A stretch of 64,000 nt of DNA, from assembly GCA_013398295.1 (NCBI GenBank), contig VZSF01008499.1, positions 1,976,530 through 2,040,529 on the forward strand, given 5' to 3'. Shown here piece by piece: positions 1 to 14,600 of the stretch. Under the pieces are notes generated by a model. That model was not told the DNA's origin. It did not search any database and worked only from the letters and a program-made list of their open reading frames with translations. Both the position numbers and the translations under genes were made by a program. This DNA is from Chionis minor. Lineage: Eukaryota > Chordata > Aves > Charadriiformes > Chionididae. Positions within the stretch are counted from its first letter, which is position 1, and each line of letters starts with the position of its first letter.

Positions 1-3000
1 TTTTTCAGCAGATTTTCTGAATATACTAGCAGAGATCTTAATATAAAGGGGCATGTTGGTGTTTACAGCTGATTAGGAGGAGATGCTTGAGAATCATAAT
101 GGACTGTATTTAGCTAGGAGTTATGCTACACAGCTCAAAAACAGCAAGGTTCCTGACCAATTTAAAGCAAAGCCTGCTCTAACCCAAATGAGCAAGGACA
201 AGTTTAGATACATAGCGTTCAAAGTTGTTGGTGAGGCTTAAATAGAAGCTGCACAAATCTCAGCAGGAAAGGCTGCCCCAAAAAGGCAATATTATTTCAA
301 ATGTTTCAAACGAGCTTGAATAGAATTACAAGTAAAGGGTGTGCTCTTTCTGTTAGTAGCATATCATAGAGATAAATTCCACAGACAACCAGAGCTGTCC
401 CAGTGCAAGGGCACTCTCTTAGAATTTGAGATTAATTTTGAGGTTAAACTGGCAAGCTAAAGCATTTCCCAAAGGCATGGGCAATAAAGATTGAGAATTG
501 TACATGAAGCATGTGCAAGCCTCAGAAGTGCTTCTTAAATGGAGATCAAGCTATAACCATATTTGTGAACAGCTTTTGATAGTTAGCCATCTTAACCAAA
601 GCATAAAAGGCAATGCATAAATTGTTAGCCAATCATTTGAAGTACACAGTCTTTTTTCCATTTAAAATACCCTTATCATTCACAAATCAATGCAAATTAA
701 TGTGATTTGTATTTTTTTGCATGTGTCATTACTCTAGAACAGCTTTGACTTACAAAAATAGAAATCCATAATATGAACAATTAATCTCTAATTTTAAACC
801 TACATTAACATGCTCTGTGTAAGAACAGACATTAAATGCATTAATAATGCAATGTAACAGTGATCATTGGATTTAAGACAAATTAATTCTATTCAGCAAG
901 ACTGCTTTTATTGCTTAGTCTGTCCTAGCTACCTCAGTGGTAGACACCTCAGTTTTCGTGGCTCTGGCCCTGTTTCTTCTATGTAAAATATGAGCGCACA
1001 ACTTGTTGCACCATCGAAGTTGTTTTATACTGGCATTCATTGATGACTGGCCTCTCTTGAAGAGCTATGCTGAAGTAGTAACACACATTAACCATAGCCC
1101 TCCAGGTGTAACGTATACCCTCCCATGTCATGGATAGGCAGTTTGGGACAGTTATTTTCCTGTTGCAAAATCCTTTTCAAGCACCATCCTTTTCAAGTAC
1201 TTTATGTCCCCGACTAATCCTTGAAGGATCAGTTCTGATTTCTTTTGTTTATTATAGTCACATACATACCTGGGCACCATGTTACAGGTAGATTTTTATG
1301 CTCACTTCATAAACATTCAATCTGAACTGAAATTACTTCAGTGATTTTTCAGAAAATCTTCCTGTCATAATAATTTCACACTACCAGTCCCTTTATAAGG
1401 TACCAAAATATTTTACAGAAAGATTCTTAGCACAAGTATTTTAAAGTTTTGCACTGTTGATATGGATGATGTGCATTGCTACATTTATACAGTTTTTAGA
1501 TTAGATTTAACAGTTGCTATAGCAAGAGTTTTATATACAAAGCTCAAGACTCTGGAATGATTTAGGAATTCTAACTTTTTTTTAAAAAAGTGAAATTATA
1601 ACTTATGGCCATAGATTCTAATCTTGAACTGTAGCAGGAAAGCATTACTGAGTTGTTATTGCTACAGTAAGTGAAAAATCCTATTCATTGGACTCATTTG
1701 TGCAAAGATAGTGAAGTGTTCTTAAAAGTTACGTCAGATATTTCTTCCACCTAAGAACAATTTTTTGTATCATTTCACTAAATGTCTCTGCTGCATTCTT
1801 TGAAGCAGGGACCCAAGACAAAAATTTGTCCAGAGTTTAAAAGTGTTCTCTTCCACATATTTGACTGGTTTTACTCTCCAAAAGTGGCTGTTAATACATT
1901 TTTAGAAACAAATTGATAGCTAACAAATACTGAACTGGCTACACAGGAGGAAAACTACCAGGCATCTTCCATCCTCTTCAAAGCGCTTTGGTGTGACTGG
2001 GTGGCTTGCGTTCAGTCAGTGGGAAGAGACAGCACACTGCAGTCCACTGTGGCAAGGATGACTCCAAATTTTCCCCATGGTTACTGCACTTAGTTTTTTC
2101 TCAAATTCAGCGTGATGCTGGGCAGCAGGATTGGAAGAGGAAAGTTCTATGCTGCTTCACACTGCAAGAGAGGGAAAATTCTTGCTTCAGCACACACCCA
2201 TAAATGAGATGAGAATGAACAACAAGGGATAGAAGGAAGAGATTCAGAGGTGTGTGAGGGGAAAATACAAGCCTTTGATAGAGGGAAATCAGGAGAAGGG
2301 ACTAGAAAAGGGAGACGATTTGACAGCACATCTTTTGCCCAGGATGCTGAACATACCTATAGTAGAGGATGGAGTGAGTTTTGTTGGCTTTGCAAACACT
2401 AGCCTCTAGATCAACAGAACACTACCCATTTGAGTTCAGAATCAGTATTTTCCTCATTGAAGTGCTATGAAAGCTGCATGCTTACATACAGATATTAATT
2501 TTTGGTTTCCACTGGCTGACAGGTTCCTGCGTGACATTCCACGCAGAGATGGATCCTTGACTCTGAAGCTGATAAGTACTTTGACAACAGCTAATAGCTA
2601 TTATTCAAACATTGCACTTCCCCAAAATCAGCACAAATGAAAATATTTCTGGAGGTTACAAACTGTTTTGAAGGATATTTTCTTTTAACAGTGCAAACAG
2701 GGCAAGCTAGCAAATATATGTGCTGTTAATAGCAAGGAACCTGTCTGCTTATACTCTTGGGAAATATGAGAAGATACTCTTACTGCAGAATGTGTAGATT
2801 ATTGATGTTCTTTAAGTGATCTGTACGCTAAATGCCAGCTATACCTCAAATTTTATGATCAAAATAACAATCACAATGGGTGAAGTTAAAGCGTAGTGTT
2901 TTGTGACAAGACAGCCTCATTTTAATTTAGCTGGTAGATGGTATTTTTACGTTTGCTTATTTGCACATGCCCAAATCTTGGGATGCTCCCAAATGGCAAA

Positions 3001-3635
3001 TCTGCCATTAGGCAAATGGCATATAATGCACAAGGGTTTTTTTTCAAATAACCATATTAAAAAGCTTTCTCCTATGTTCTAATATATCTTTCCAGTCTAC
3101 ATGAAATTGTATTTCTTGTTACTGCAATGAAAGAAACAAAGACTCATTAGCAAGGCCTTGCAGTTACTACTTTCAAAGGACCTTCCATCCTGATTCTACA
3201 CCAAGCAAGCCCTTGAGTTGATGTAAAGCATCATTCAGTTTCTTGTCCTCTGCAGTGTCAGCTGCATAATAGTGTACTGATGCATACTTTATCTTCTGAA
3301 TTAATTTGTCAACTAATCTGGCCACTTTTTTCACGGTTGGAAACGGATATAAAGACACTAGATGGCAGCAAACATCTTAAAACTGAGTTCTGTCTGTAAT
3401 CTAGCCGGAATCTAATAAATCTAGGTAGACTTCCAGCTGTAAAATGCCTCTTGGGACTTCTTCCATGGTTCAACTATTAAAAGATTGTCTTGCCAAAAAG
3501 CTGGTGTTTTCTCAAGCTTCTGAAATACAATTTAAAGACGGAGCTTTGCTGGTACTGCTTTCTGGATGAAATTCAGAAATCATTCCTTCTCAGCACCCCA
3601 CCCCTTCTTCCTCCTCCCTGCTCCGCGTCCGTCCT

Positions 3636-3680
3636 CCCCCCCCCCCCCCCCCCCCCCCCTCCCCCCCCCCCCCCCCCCCC
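3636..3680 (+). repeat. poly-C tract (C24-T-C20)
   Basis: Positions 3636-3659 are all C, 3660 is T, and 3661-3680 are all C. The minus strand is therefore a nearly unbroken 45-base G run that could form G-quadruplexes. A pyrimidine-rich lead-in (about 3595-3635) precedes it. Such tracts are often collapsed or mis-sized in assemblies, so the exact length is uncertain. The proline-rich open frame crossing it is a product of the repeat. Confidence 0.97.
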
Positions 3681-5651
3681 ATACTTCTATACTTAATTTT
3701 GTATTAATGATATATAATTGAGTAGGAGTGAATTCAAATGTTGTCTTTACAAAGGCTTAGCTGTCAACAGAGGTGGTAACTTGGGCGACTTGCCCTGCTG
3801 AAGTTTAGCATTATTGCGTTCAGTATCAGCTCACACTGTTTGGTACGGTCACACTTCTTTAGCACTCTGTTTTGCCTGCTGCAGCAGCTTTAGGCACAGT
3901 GTGTAAACATGCCCATTTTTCATCAGTGTCTTATCCTTCCCTGCAATTTCCCTGAGAAAGAGTATGCTGACTGCTTTATTAAAGTACTCCTATTCAAGCT
4001 AACAAATACTACTTAAGCTGCTATAGAGGGAGTAAACCGTAGACTTCCTACAGATTCTGGGAAGCCAGATGTTTCCTAAAGATTTGGTTTTTCTTTAATA
4101 GGAAAAAATACATAATATAGGTTTTGTATGCCCCTTTGTAAAGTGTTCTTTCACTGAACTGTTTCATTAGGCAAACTTCTCAAGGGCTATTTTTGTATAT
4201 GTGCAGCTGTAAACTGAGGATATGCAAGGTATAGGAGTGAACGTTTGCGTACCTTGAGGTGTTTGAGAACTTTCTGTTTGCTTGCTTGATGAGCATGAAT
4301 TTTGCGCATTAGTGTATAAGCAGACCTTGAAGCAGCACTGAAATTACGCAAATTCCTCCATTCCACAGAAAGCTTTTAAACCAGTACCTATTCACTTTAA
4401 CTGTGGACCACAGACCCCTTACATCTCTATACTGCTCAGGGTGTATGCAGGAAAGGGCTCAGGCCTTTCACCAATGATGACAGGTAAATCCAAGGAAGTA
4501 TCAAATTTTGCCAGGCTCCTGTGAATTGGCGATCCTTATTTCAGCGGTGTCATAAATTGCCTTCTCTCCAGGCAAAAATGGAAGCCCTGTAGCTTACTTC
4601 CAAAGTCTGAAGAAAGTGCACGCCTACAAAGGAGGAAGGAGTGTACAGCAAGAGTAAAACCTGAGCCAGGAGGTTAGGTATGAGCCCAAGGGCTTGTTTT
4701 CCTGCTCCACAGTAATATCATCTGTGTCTCTGGCAGCTGAAACTTCGCCTTTTCATTGTTCAGCCCAATTCATGATCAGAGCCTTTTCTCCCATTCCATT
4801 TTACTTCCCAAATTTATTTTCCAGTCTTCCAGTCACAGATTTTTTTCACAGGTTTTTAGTCTCCCCCTTAGCACAGCTCCCTCTTGAGTTATTCTCCCCC
4901 TGCTTCCAGTTTTTTGACCTGCTGTTGCTCTAAAAACATGAAGTATTTTCCACCATTTTTCTTTCCTCCTCACTGGAATCTTACCTGTCTTCAAAACCTT
5001 CCCTTTGCCTTAGAAAAATTAATGCATGAAAAGGGGGAGGGCGTAAATGAAATACATTTAAATTATTTTTTGTTCAAGTAAAATTACTGAAAATGCTAAC
5101 ATCTAAAGAAACTGGGTATTTCATATTATATTATGGTTTTATCCTAGGCATAATGTCAAACATTTAACAGATGCTTGAACAGTTACTTTGGATCTAAATT
5201 CAGAGGCAGTATCAATGTAATATACAACTTTTCAGCTCTTTCCTACAAGGCTATTTCTGGAATTGCTGCTATTCTGGAAGAAATACTAGTCAGATGCAGC
5301 AAATTAAAAATATTTCGTCAGACCATGCAATTAAGTATATTTTTATTATCCTATAAACATTTATAGAGCAGCACCCATTTGTAGATTTTATGCTTTCTCT
5401 TATCCCTGCAACTCTGTGTTACACTGAACCAATGCAGCTCCAGGAAGCAATTTATTAGGAGGCATTGAAGTCATTGTTAGGTCAAATATGTAACTTTTTG
5501 TATAAATTAAAAAACAACTCTTGACATGCCTTGTTTATTAAGCATTAAGAATTAACTTCTTAGGATCCATGAAAGGAAGAATCTTCTTTGTGTTCAGTAT
5601 TACCAGCCACGGAAAGATGTTTACTTCTCCTTCCCTAATCCACTGATCTTT

Positions 5652-5679
5652 AAAAAAAAAAATAAAAAAAAATAAAAAA
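5652..5679 (+). repeat. A-rich simple repeat
   Basis: A run of A's interrupted by two single T's, about 28 bases long. It looks like ordinary low-complexity sequence; no retroposon body is recognisable next to it. Confidence 0.85.
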
Positions 5680-8600
5680 GACAACCTTGATTTTATCAGA
5701 AAATGTAGTGAAAGGATGGAAACTGTTTGCCAAGTTAAGCTTGTTCCCTTACAAGGAAATGCAGTTTTGGGAACAAATAGCATTCCAGTCTTTTCCCCAG
5801 TGGGCATTATGCCATTGTATTTGCAGACATTGTGTCATGGAAATGTGCAAGAAGGCCTGAAACAGCTAAGAAATGCATTGCCTAGTTATATATTTATTTT
5901 CTACTACTTAAAAGCTACTGTCTACTCTTATTCAACGACAGAAAAGAATACTAGCTGAGGCTTACAGATTACATGTTTTTCTGCTCTATTGACTTAATGA
6001 AAAGCCAAAACTTACATGATTTGGAAATAGTTAATAAATGCAAAATTAGTTCTTATTGAAATATTTTAATATTGGTAAGGGCATTTTTAAGCAAGCAATT
6101 CTGTAGGATTCCCATGCTGGTCAGAGCTAAATTTTTCATTGTGAACAAGTAACACACTCCAAATTAAAAACAAAGTCTTTTTGCTAGAATTTTTTATTAA
6201 AATATTATTCTTTAACAAGAATTTTAAAGAGATTTCTCCTTTAGCACTCCCTTTTACACCAGCTTTTAAAATACACTTCAGAAAATTAATAGAAAATTCT
6301 CATCTTTCTAAATTTAAAAGTAACTGTCGTATTAGTGAGGCACTTTTGTAATTGGAAGGGTTTTTACAATTATTAATGTTCTAAAATTAATCTTTCTTAG
6401 GAAATTACTTTTATTATAAAAAGTGTTGTTTCTGCTTGGAGACCTTTGTTTTATTCTTTGATACTATCCAGTAAAAACATGGTTTAAATCCACATAAGCA
6501 TTTTGACAATCCATTGTTTTCTTGGGCAACACAGTTTTTAACAAAACACAAGCTCCTTTATAGTTCTCTAATTTTCAGCAAGCATCAGAAAACATCTGTT
6601 TAAGTTTAGATGTTAAAAACTCTTTTTTTCCGACCTAATTCAGATTACTTCTCAGCAATGAATTGGTTCTTGTGCTTTCTCCAGCCGACTGCTGTTTGCT
6701 CTCCTACGTGTGGAACAAATTTCCATGTAAGTGAGATATTCCTAATTGCAGTATCCTCTCTGCCATCTTGCTGACAATGAGATAGATTTGCGATGAAGCC
6801 AAGGAATGAATGAAAATCTGTATTCGCTCATAGATGACTTCCATAACACTCAGTTGCTTGTTCCACCTTCAGCATCATCACTGTTTCCCAAGATGTGGAA
6901 GCCCACATCAGGAAGCAATTATGCTCTGAAGTGTCCCTGAAACTTCAGGTTCATTCATTGGTACCAATGGGGTGCTGATCACTCATAGCACCGTAATATT
7001 TCTTCAGAGAATGAAGAGGATAGTTCTGTTGAATTGTACTTACACAATTTGTTCCCAAGGAAGTGGTAAGAATGCATCCAGCGAAGGACTTTCCAACAAT
7101 ATGTTGGAAAACTCTCAGAGGCCATCAGTATTTTTTCTGCCTCAGAAAAGGATGATCTACAAAGTGCTTTTGACCATCAGATTCCTACAGATCGCGTCAC
7201 ATGTTGCATTAAAGCTGAACTTTCTTACCTACGTGTTCTGCATAGTGAATCAATAATGCAATAGGTGATGAGATAAATGTGCACATACAAGTACAAAACC
7301 TTAGCAAGTATTTGACCCTATGCAAACAAGACTTCATACTGGCTATTGGAAAAGATTAAAGCACCGGCAGGAAGTCCCTGTACCTTCTCCACTCCAAAAT
7401 GTGCACAGACAGAGTATTTTCCTGATAAGATGCACTTTAATTTATTTTTTAATTATGTTATCAATGTCCCTGCACATTTTTCCTATTAACCCACATCTAA
7501 ATGTAGATAAAAGTTAGCCAGTTCTTTAAAGTTTTGCCAGGAGCAAAACAAGAATAGATGAAAGCTCACAAAATCCCATAGTTAAAGTTTACATTTTCAG
7601 TGCCCTGCTTTATGTGGCATTTGGAGCCTCTGCGTGCTCAAGGGGAACTGTGACACTGGTGGACACTTCAATTGTTATTACTATTTTGGGCTCTACTCTA
7701 GTATGAACTGCAATTACAGCAGAGCTTCCTTAGGAGGGATGTGAATGATGAACATGATGTTTCCTTTTCCTTAAGCTTAATATTCTCTTCAGTATCATGA
7801 TATTTTTGTATATGTTAAGGGCACAATATTTTTAACTGTTGGTGAAGTTTCCTCTTCGCAAATGGCGAAGGCATTTTTCCTCTGTTCAGCCCACAGACTT
7901 TAATTCCATGAAAGAAATGGCTCTTTAAGCGTCACAACAGGAGACAGGTCTTTGCTTTTTCAATAATTAATATTTGTTGGGTAAGTGGTTTTACCCACAA
8001 CTTATTTTTTCATATGATTCCCATACCTGTTTAATAACTTGTCAAATAAAAAATGTCATTCAATTCATGTTGCTCTAATTCCACACACCAGTTTCAAGAT
8101 TAAGTGATAATATGTAAAGCAGTTATGACCTTGCACAAGTTATCCAAGTGACAATTAATAAAAATATTTTGCAAGTCATAAGAAAAATATTTCACTCTTT
8201 TTAGCAATACCCATGTTAGCCCTGAAGCCTGGCTTCTAGTAGGCAAATTCATCTGATAAATATGGGTATCAAAATGATCACAGATGTTAATTCATTTTTC
8301 AGAGGAAAAAAGTATTTTATGACTTCTGAGTCTCCTTCAGCTTCTGTTCCCAGTAAAAAAGCCTAGGAAAGAGAGCTCATGGAACAGTCCTGCTTACTAA
8401 GTTTTTGTAACAGAAATAAGTATTTTATTCTGGTAATTTATACACTCACTAGCAACAACAAATTTCAAGGTGAACAATTTTTTTATCCAAAATGGCTTGT
8501 GTTTAGTTTTTTTTTTAAAAAAAAATATCACCTGGAGTTCTTATCTGTGCTGGCAAACAGCAAATGGTGGGGGGGGAGGCAGCTGATTGAATATTCTGTT

Positions 8601-11600
8601 TCTCTCAGAGGAAAGGAAATTAATGTAAATTGGTGAATCGCCACCAGAAATACAAATTAAATTAATCTGCATGGAATAACAACCCTATTACAGATCTAGA
8701 ACATCTCTTCTGATGGCTGTTCAGTGACTATTTAGCAATTTTTGTACTGTCCACAGACTTATGAAGAGTAAAGAACAGAAGCATTTATTAAGTCGCTAAA
8801 CCAGTCTAAGAATTACCACATTTAGTTTGTAAATTGGCTTCAGCATGTGAGGGTTTGTGACACTTGTCATTGTGGCCACTACTGAGTGCAATTAAGGCTT
8901 AAATTGTCACCATTGCACCAGGATACCTTTTATGGAAGGTCATTCTGTGTTTCACGTGGAAATTATTATTTCCAGATTTGTCTTCCCACTCATTGCCCTC
9001 TGTCAATGAATAAGTTGCGTGGCAGCAGCTGTCATTCAGCAACTAAACATAGATGGTCTTGGGACCTTGCAAAACTAAATCTTCTCTTCCTTTTGCATGC
9101 CTGAAGGGGCTACATCAGCCCATGGAGCTGAGATCCAAAAGCTGTGCCCTATATTAAGGGTGTGCCACACCCTGGGAACTGGCTGACAGAAAAATAGCAA
9201 GCCATTGATGGGCATCTAAATTTATGTGTCTCTAGGACGCAAGGTCACAGATTTGACTCAACAAGGCTCATATGCTGAACAGAAAAAAAAAAGGTTTCTT
9301 GATCCGTTCATTTTTAGCATTTCATCTAGTACCTATGCTGTTGCTGTATTAACTACATGGTTATAGACAAAAATACTATTGTCTTTATTCACCATTAGTG
9401 GCAAATCTCGGAAAGGATACCTTTAGGTGATGTTTGAAGTGAAGAGAAGCTGGTGCCAGCTCTCACAATCACATAAAATTTTGTCGTTCTTTATCTCCTT
9501 TCCCACATTCTTGGTATAGTTTTTTCCCAGAGCAGTACTCTATCCAGATAGTTTTTTCCTCTTTGCAAAATCATTGCTTTTGTGGACTTCTTGGGCAAGA
9601 AGCTTATCCATCAAAAGACAAACATTCCAAAATCCAGGATTCTCCAGCCTTGTGACTTCTCATAGCTTCAGAAAAGCAAAGCAATCAGGAGGCCTGCAAC
9701 TAATTGCCCCAGGCAGGTGCTCATTTTGCCCCTAGGAACACCTTGGGTAGATCCATGGCAGTGCTCACGTGGCATCACAGGTTCCCCATTTCTCTCCTCA
9801 CAGGTGCCTCAGCAGGCTCTGAGGAGGCCTCTAAAGCAATTGCAATATAATTAATAAGTATCAGCATTTCTCTACATTCACTAACAGCTTGTATGCAAGT
9901 TTGACATATTTAAACTCTTACATAATTTAGCCCATTATCATTTGTTTCTCAGGCAGTGTTCTGACCTGACAAAGAAGTATTATGAAAGCTTCATAAGTGC
10001 ACTGATGAAACAATACATCGTTTTCAAAGGCAGGTGAGCTTTTAAGATACAATTCATAAGGAAGTGAATTTTCATTACTTAGCTGTCAAAATTGATTAAT
10101 ATTATAGTTGCTTGATTCAGTATTTAGTATTTCTTGCTCTTTTGCTTTTTATTCTCTGGTCATTCCATCAGTAGTTCGTTCTAGTAGTTTAAAGATGAAT
10201 TACAGCTAATAAGGAAGGTGGTTGCTCAGCAACTCAGGCTCCTTCTGAGCCTGACAATGGTACACCAAGACAATTTCTTGAAGCTCTTATGTGCTAGCTG
10301 AAGGGGAGAAAAGCTTGCATTATTTTAAATAGTCCTGTCATGAGTGTCAACAAATAACAATGAGACTTCTAAACAAAAGATTTCTTCCTGAAAGGGGTAA
10401 CATCTTAAGCAACTCTGTTCTGGTGGTGGCAGTGAAGTGGACAAAGGACTGAATAAAAGTAGCTCAGTTTCAAATTACATTTCTATCTCTTCTTTTGCAG
10501 GTGTCTATTTCTATAGTCTGAACTGCTTTCAGAGTACTTTCCCAATGTCTGTTAAATGAACAATGATTATGAAACAGTAGTAAAGAAATAGAAAAGCCAG
10601 GACTTCAATTCTGTGTGTGTGCACGGGTGTATACTTGGCCCTCATTTTCCTCTGCATGCCTCCTCTGCATCTTGCCAGCCACACACCAGTAGGAAATGCT
10701 ACAACTGTGTTACTAATTAAGGCAGTAGTTTTTTTACCATAAGCGGTCCCAATTCATTTACTGGCTGATTGGGTATGCCTCAAAAAAAATCCGTGCAAGA
10801 TGTAGTTAGTTACAGGTTTCATAACATTATCTTCCTGATAATTTTCCAAGCAGATCTACTGATCTAGAACTGCTGCAGTACTGTTTTGTGGTAACACCAC
10901 TTTGATCAAAGCCCCGACTAAACAGAGGCCTGACATTGGCCGCTTGCCTAATTTCTGCCAGTTTCTCTGACTTATTGCTGAAGAATCTAACCTCATCAAC
11001 TTCCTGTGAAGATATACGATAAATGGCCTTTCTTAACTGTTTTGCAAACATCGCAGAACATAAATGTAAGATTAATTGCTGTTTCAATCTAATAATGGAA
11101 ACCACATGATTTGTCTTTTATTAAAGTTAATGGTCATCTGTGTATTCTTATGTTCAAGATCCAGAAACTATTGTTTCTATCATCAAAATGTTAGAAATAA
11201 GTTGGATCTCTCCAAGCATTAACATTTTTCACTGGAATGATTCTTATTGTAAAAAGCTGAGATGGAAAGAAGTCTATAGATACTCAGTATCTGTATTAAA
11301 AATCAATATAAACATAGTCCCTGCATTCTGAGACTCTTTGAGTTGCAAAATTTTATTTGAAAACTTATAATATCTTTTTGTCGTATTATTTAACATGGAA
11401 AATTCAAAATGGAGCACGTTATTAGTATGGGCAGGTAATCATTTTCATTTTCCACCCATTTGTAAACAAATTGGTGTCCAAGAGCTAACATTTGAGAGTT
11501 CAAGGAATGTGACGTAGTAATCTTCCTATATTTGTCCAATGTTCCTACTCTAGCTTCACTGATGTCTTCAGAATAATAGATTATTCCCTTCTCTGTTGTG

Positions 11601-14600
11601 CAGTCTCAGGAAGCTGAGAAACGTTTTGTTAAATCTTTGATTAAAGGCACCAGTGGCCACAGGGCAAAACATCTTTATCTGTCAATTTTTGTTTCTTCAG
11701 CTGAGAGATAAGCTAGTATATTATTAGCATTACGTAAATCTCAATCTCAGTCAAGATGTAGCAAGTTATTTATGAGAATTTTGTGAAATAAAAACATATA
11801 CTTCATTGTCATATCAGGATAAATTACCTGCAGATAACACTGGTGTGCTTTGATTACATCAGAGGCCACCTTGTCTTTTTCTGTATTTTCACTTTTCTCT
11901 AAAAAGATTGCCTTAAAATGTTTTAACTTTGAAGCAGTTATAAAATAATTTCCAGTATCTGCATCTTTTGAATGGTGCTTTGTGTTGTCAGTTTACTGTC
12001 AGCGACCAGAGAACTTCCACATAAATTACAGACATATCAGTAGCAATTATTATTCATTTATCAGTGAAAAGGGAGTTCACTCTTTTTCTGGAACACATCT
12101 CTGTCCTCCAGTCAAAGCCTGCAATTGGACTGGTTGATGACATGTTCACAGTCCAAGCGAGCTTATTAGGAGACATGGTCTAAATCGGAATCAATATGCA
12201 ATTTTTAAAATCACCTTTAGATACGAAAAGCTATGAAATATTGAGAGTAAAATTCACTGCACGCTTTATAGGTCGACTGAAGATATTCAAGAAGTAAGGG
12301 TCTCAGTGATGACTGCTTACATTTTTGAATCATGTCTGACGAAACATAGTATTATTTGCGTTTAAAGTTTCAACATCCAAGTAAACTACAGAGGTCAAGT
12401 ATGTAGGACTTGCGTTGGAACAAGAAGATAGTTTAGGGAAATCAAACAGCCTGCAATAAATAGCTCAGATTCACTCACTTAGACGCATGCCTGGGAGAGC
12501 CGGTACCTTGCCTTGTCCTTCCTTATACTCTGTATCTACATTCTTCAGCCTTTAAATACAGCACTAACATTGCATACAGGGGCCATCTCTACCACCGGTT
12601 GACTGGTTTGGGGGTTTTTTTGGTGGAAGAATGGGGAAGGGGGAGACTTAAATATACTAAATATATTAAATATACAATATATTTAATTCCTCCTAAATCT
12701 TCTAACAGCCTTGCCCTAAGTACCTGGTTTTGTCGCCAGGCTCTGATGCTTTTCCTTCTACAGATCTCTTGACATTGCCGATTGCACCAAGCATGTGTTA
12801 CTTTAAGGTCCTGTGGGACTGGAGTTCTGCACAGCATATAAACTGCTGAGCCTGGATAAATGCATCCAGGTAATACCTCTACCTTGAACTTTCCGTGCCT
12901 GAAAAAAATGGGATTGCTAGCAAATTTTGAAGCCTACTCTGTAGGCCACACTCCCAGAACTGTTATAATGAAACATACCAGTATTGCTATTAGGCCAGAA
13001 TTTCTGATAATGAACTTTTCCAGAACATTCCCTCTTTTTCCTTAACAGAGCTCTAGATCAAAGGAGAGAGATTTTTAGAAGCTAGTTTTAAGCAAGGAGT
13101 CATATCAAGGATTTTTTTTTTCAGTACTATCTCAGTAAGGCAGTAATATCTCAGGATAACCAGACTATTACAAGGTAGAGTTATTATTTGTGAATCCTAC
13201 AACAGGTCATGATTTAAGCAAAAACTTCATGGCTTTATCTTTATGTTCAATTATGGGATGAGCGAATGAAATACAGTTCTTTTAGAAAGAGATAGGTAAT
13301 TTCTTTAATGCTTATTGAACAGATTGATGAGAGAAGCAGGGAGAACAAAATTCTCATTTTTAGGCAAGTTTGATTTCACAAAGTGCTTTGAGAACATTAG
13401 CAATGCTGTTTCTGGACACCACTTGTGGAACCCCTGTAGTGCTGAGAGCAGTCTGACTGAATACACCACCTGACGCCCTGAAGGAAGGCCAGACTTTTTT
13501 CACAGGCCAGGTTACATCTTCCAGAATGGCTCAAAGCAAAAGCAAGGAAAGATTTCTTGTACCCTCAGTAGCCCTCGTCAAACCTTGCTGAATGCCCAAC
13601 GTTTTCTGTCAGCCTCGACAGGCTTTTGAGCAGGTTTTCAATGGAACAGTTTTGCACCCAGGAATCATTGCAGAGAATTGATTTAATTCCATTCTGCCTG
13701 ATCACACTGATCTCGGTGGCTTAGAAATTGCTGCTACTCAGTGTGGCAGCGTGCTGCGACAGCAAAATTTCCTGTGTCACCCATATTGTTTGCAACACTG
13801 CTTATGGGCTATAGTAAGACAGAATTGGATTTGATGAAAAGCTGGTGTTTGCCCTTAAAAATTTTAGCCTTTCTTAGTAGTTTCTCCTTCTCTTCAGTAT
13901 GAGCAGCTAGCTTCTGGGAAGTATAGCCACAAGAACTGTGATAAGATAAAAAGGGCGCATAAGCACTCCTTGAACTGGAATAAACAGGGAGTTTTTGCAT
14001 AGCTATCTTTGAGTATTTCAGGTCAAGATGGTCACAAAACCTCTTCTCTAAGTAGCACACAAGCTAACCACTGTAACAGCCAAGTTTTCAATCTGTGTAA
14101 TTTCTATAAACTCACATTTATATCTCATGTTGTCGGTAAATTTGTTTTCCACTTCGTAAAAATAGAAGGCAGGAGTAGATAACAGCACATTGCCAATATC
14201 AGAAAGACTCCACTGTGTCAATTCTGTAGTATTCTGTCTCATTCTTATCCCTCTGTCTTGTTTAAAATTTTTCTACCAAATAATTGAGCTCTTTTAAAGT
14301 GCCAGTAGCTAAACAGGCATTTGAAAGACACAAACACAAGGCACCATTGTACGTTTTTATATGGATCAATGTAGTGACCCTCAATTTTGAAAATTTACAT
14401 CTTTCACTGACTGCAAAGAGATTATATGAATTTTTTGAGAGATCTGAGAATGGCGTCTTTTTTTTTGTCTGCAACAATTTATGAAACTTCTTATTCATAA
14501 CAGATGTGCCCAGCCACACACAGGAAAAGTTTGACTTGTGAAACTCATTTGTATTTTGAACTTTTCTAATGCTCTGTACTTTTGCATACAGAATGTGACC

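Noticed and set aside
3490..3696. Proline-rich plus-strand frame
   Set aside because: Its proline run is simply the translation of the poly-C tract.
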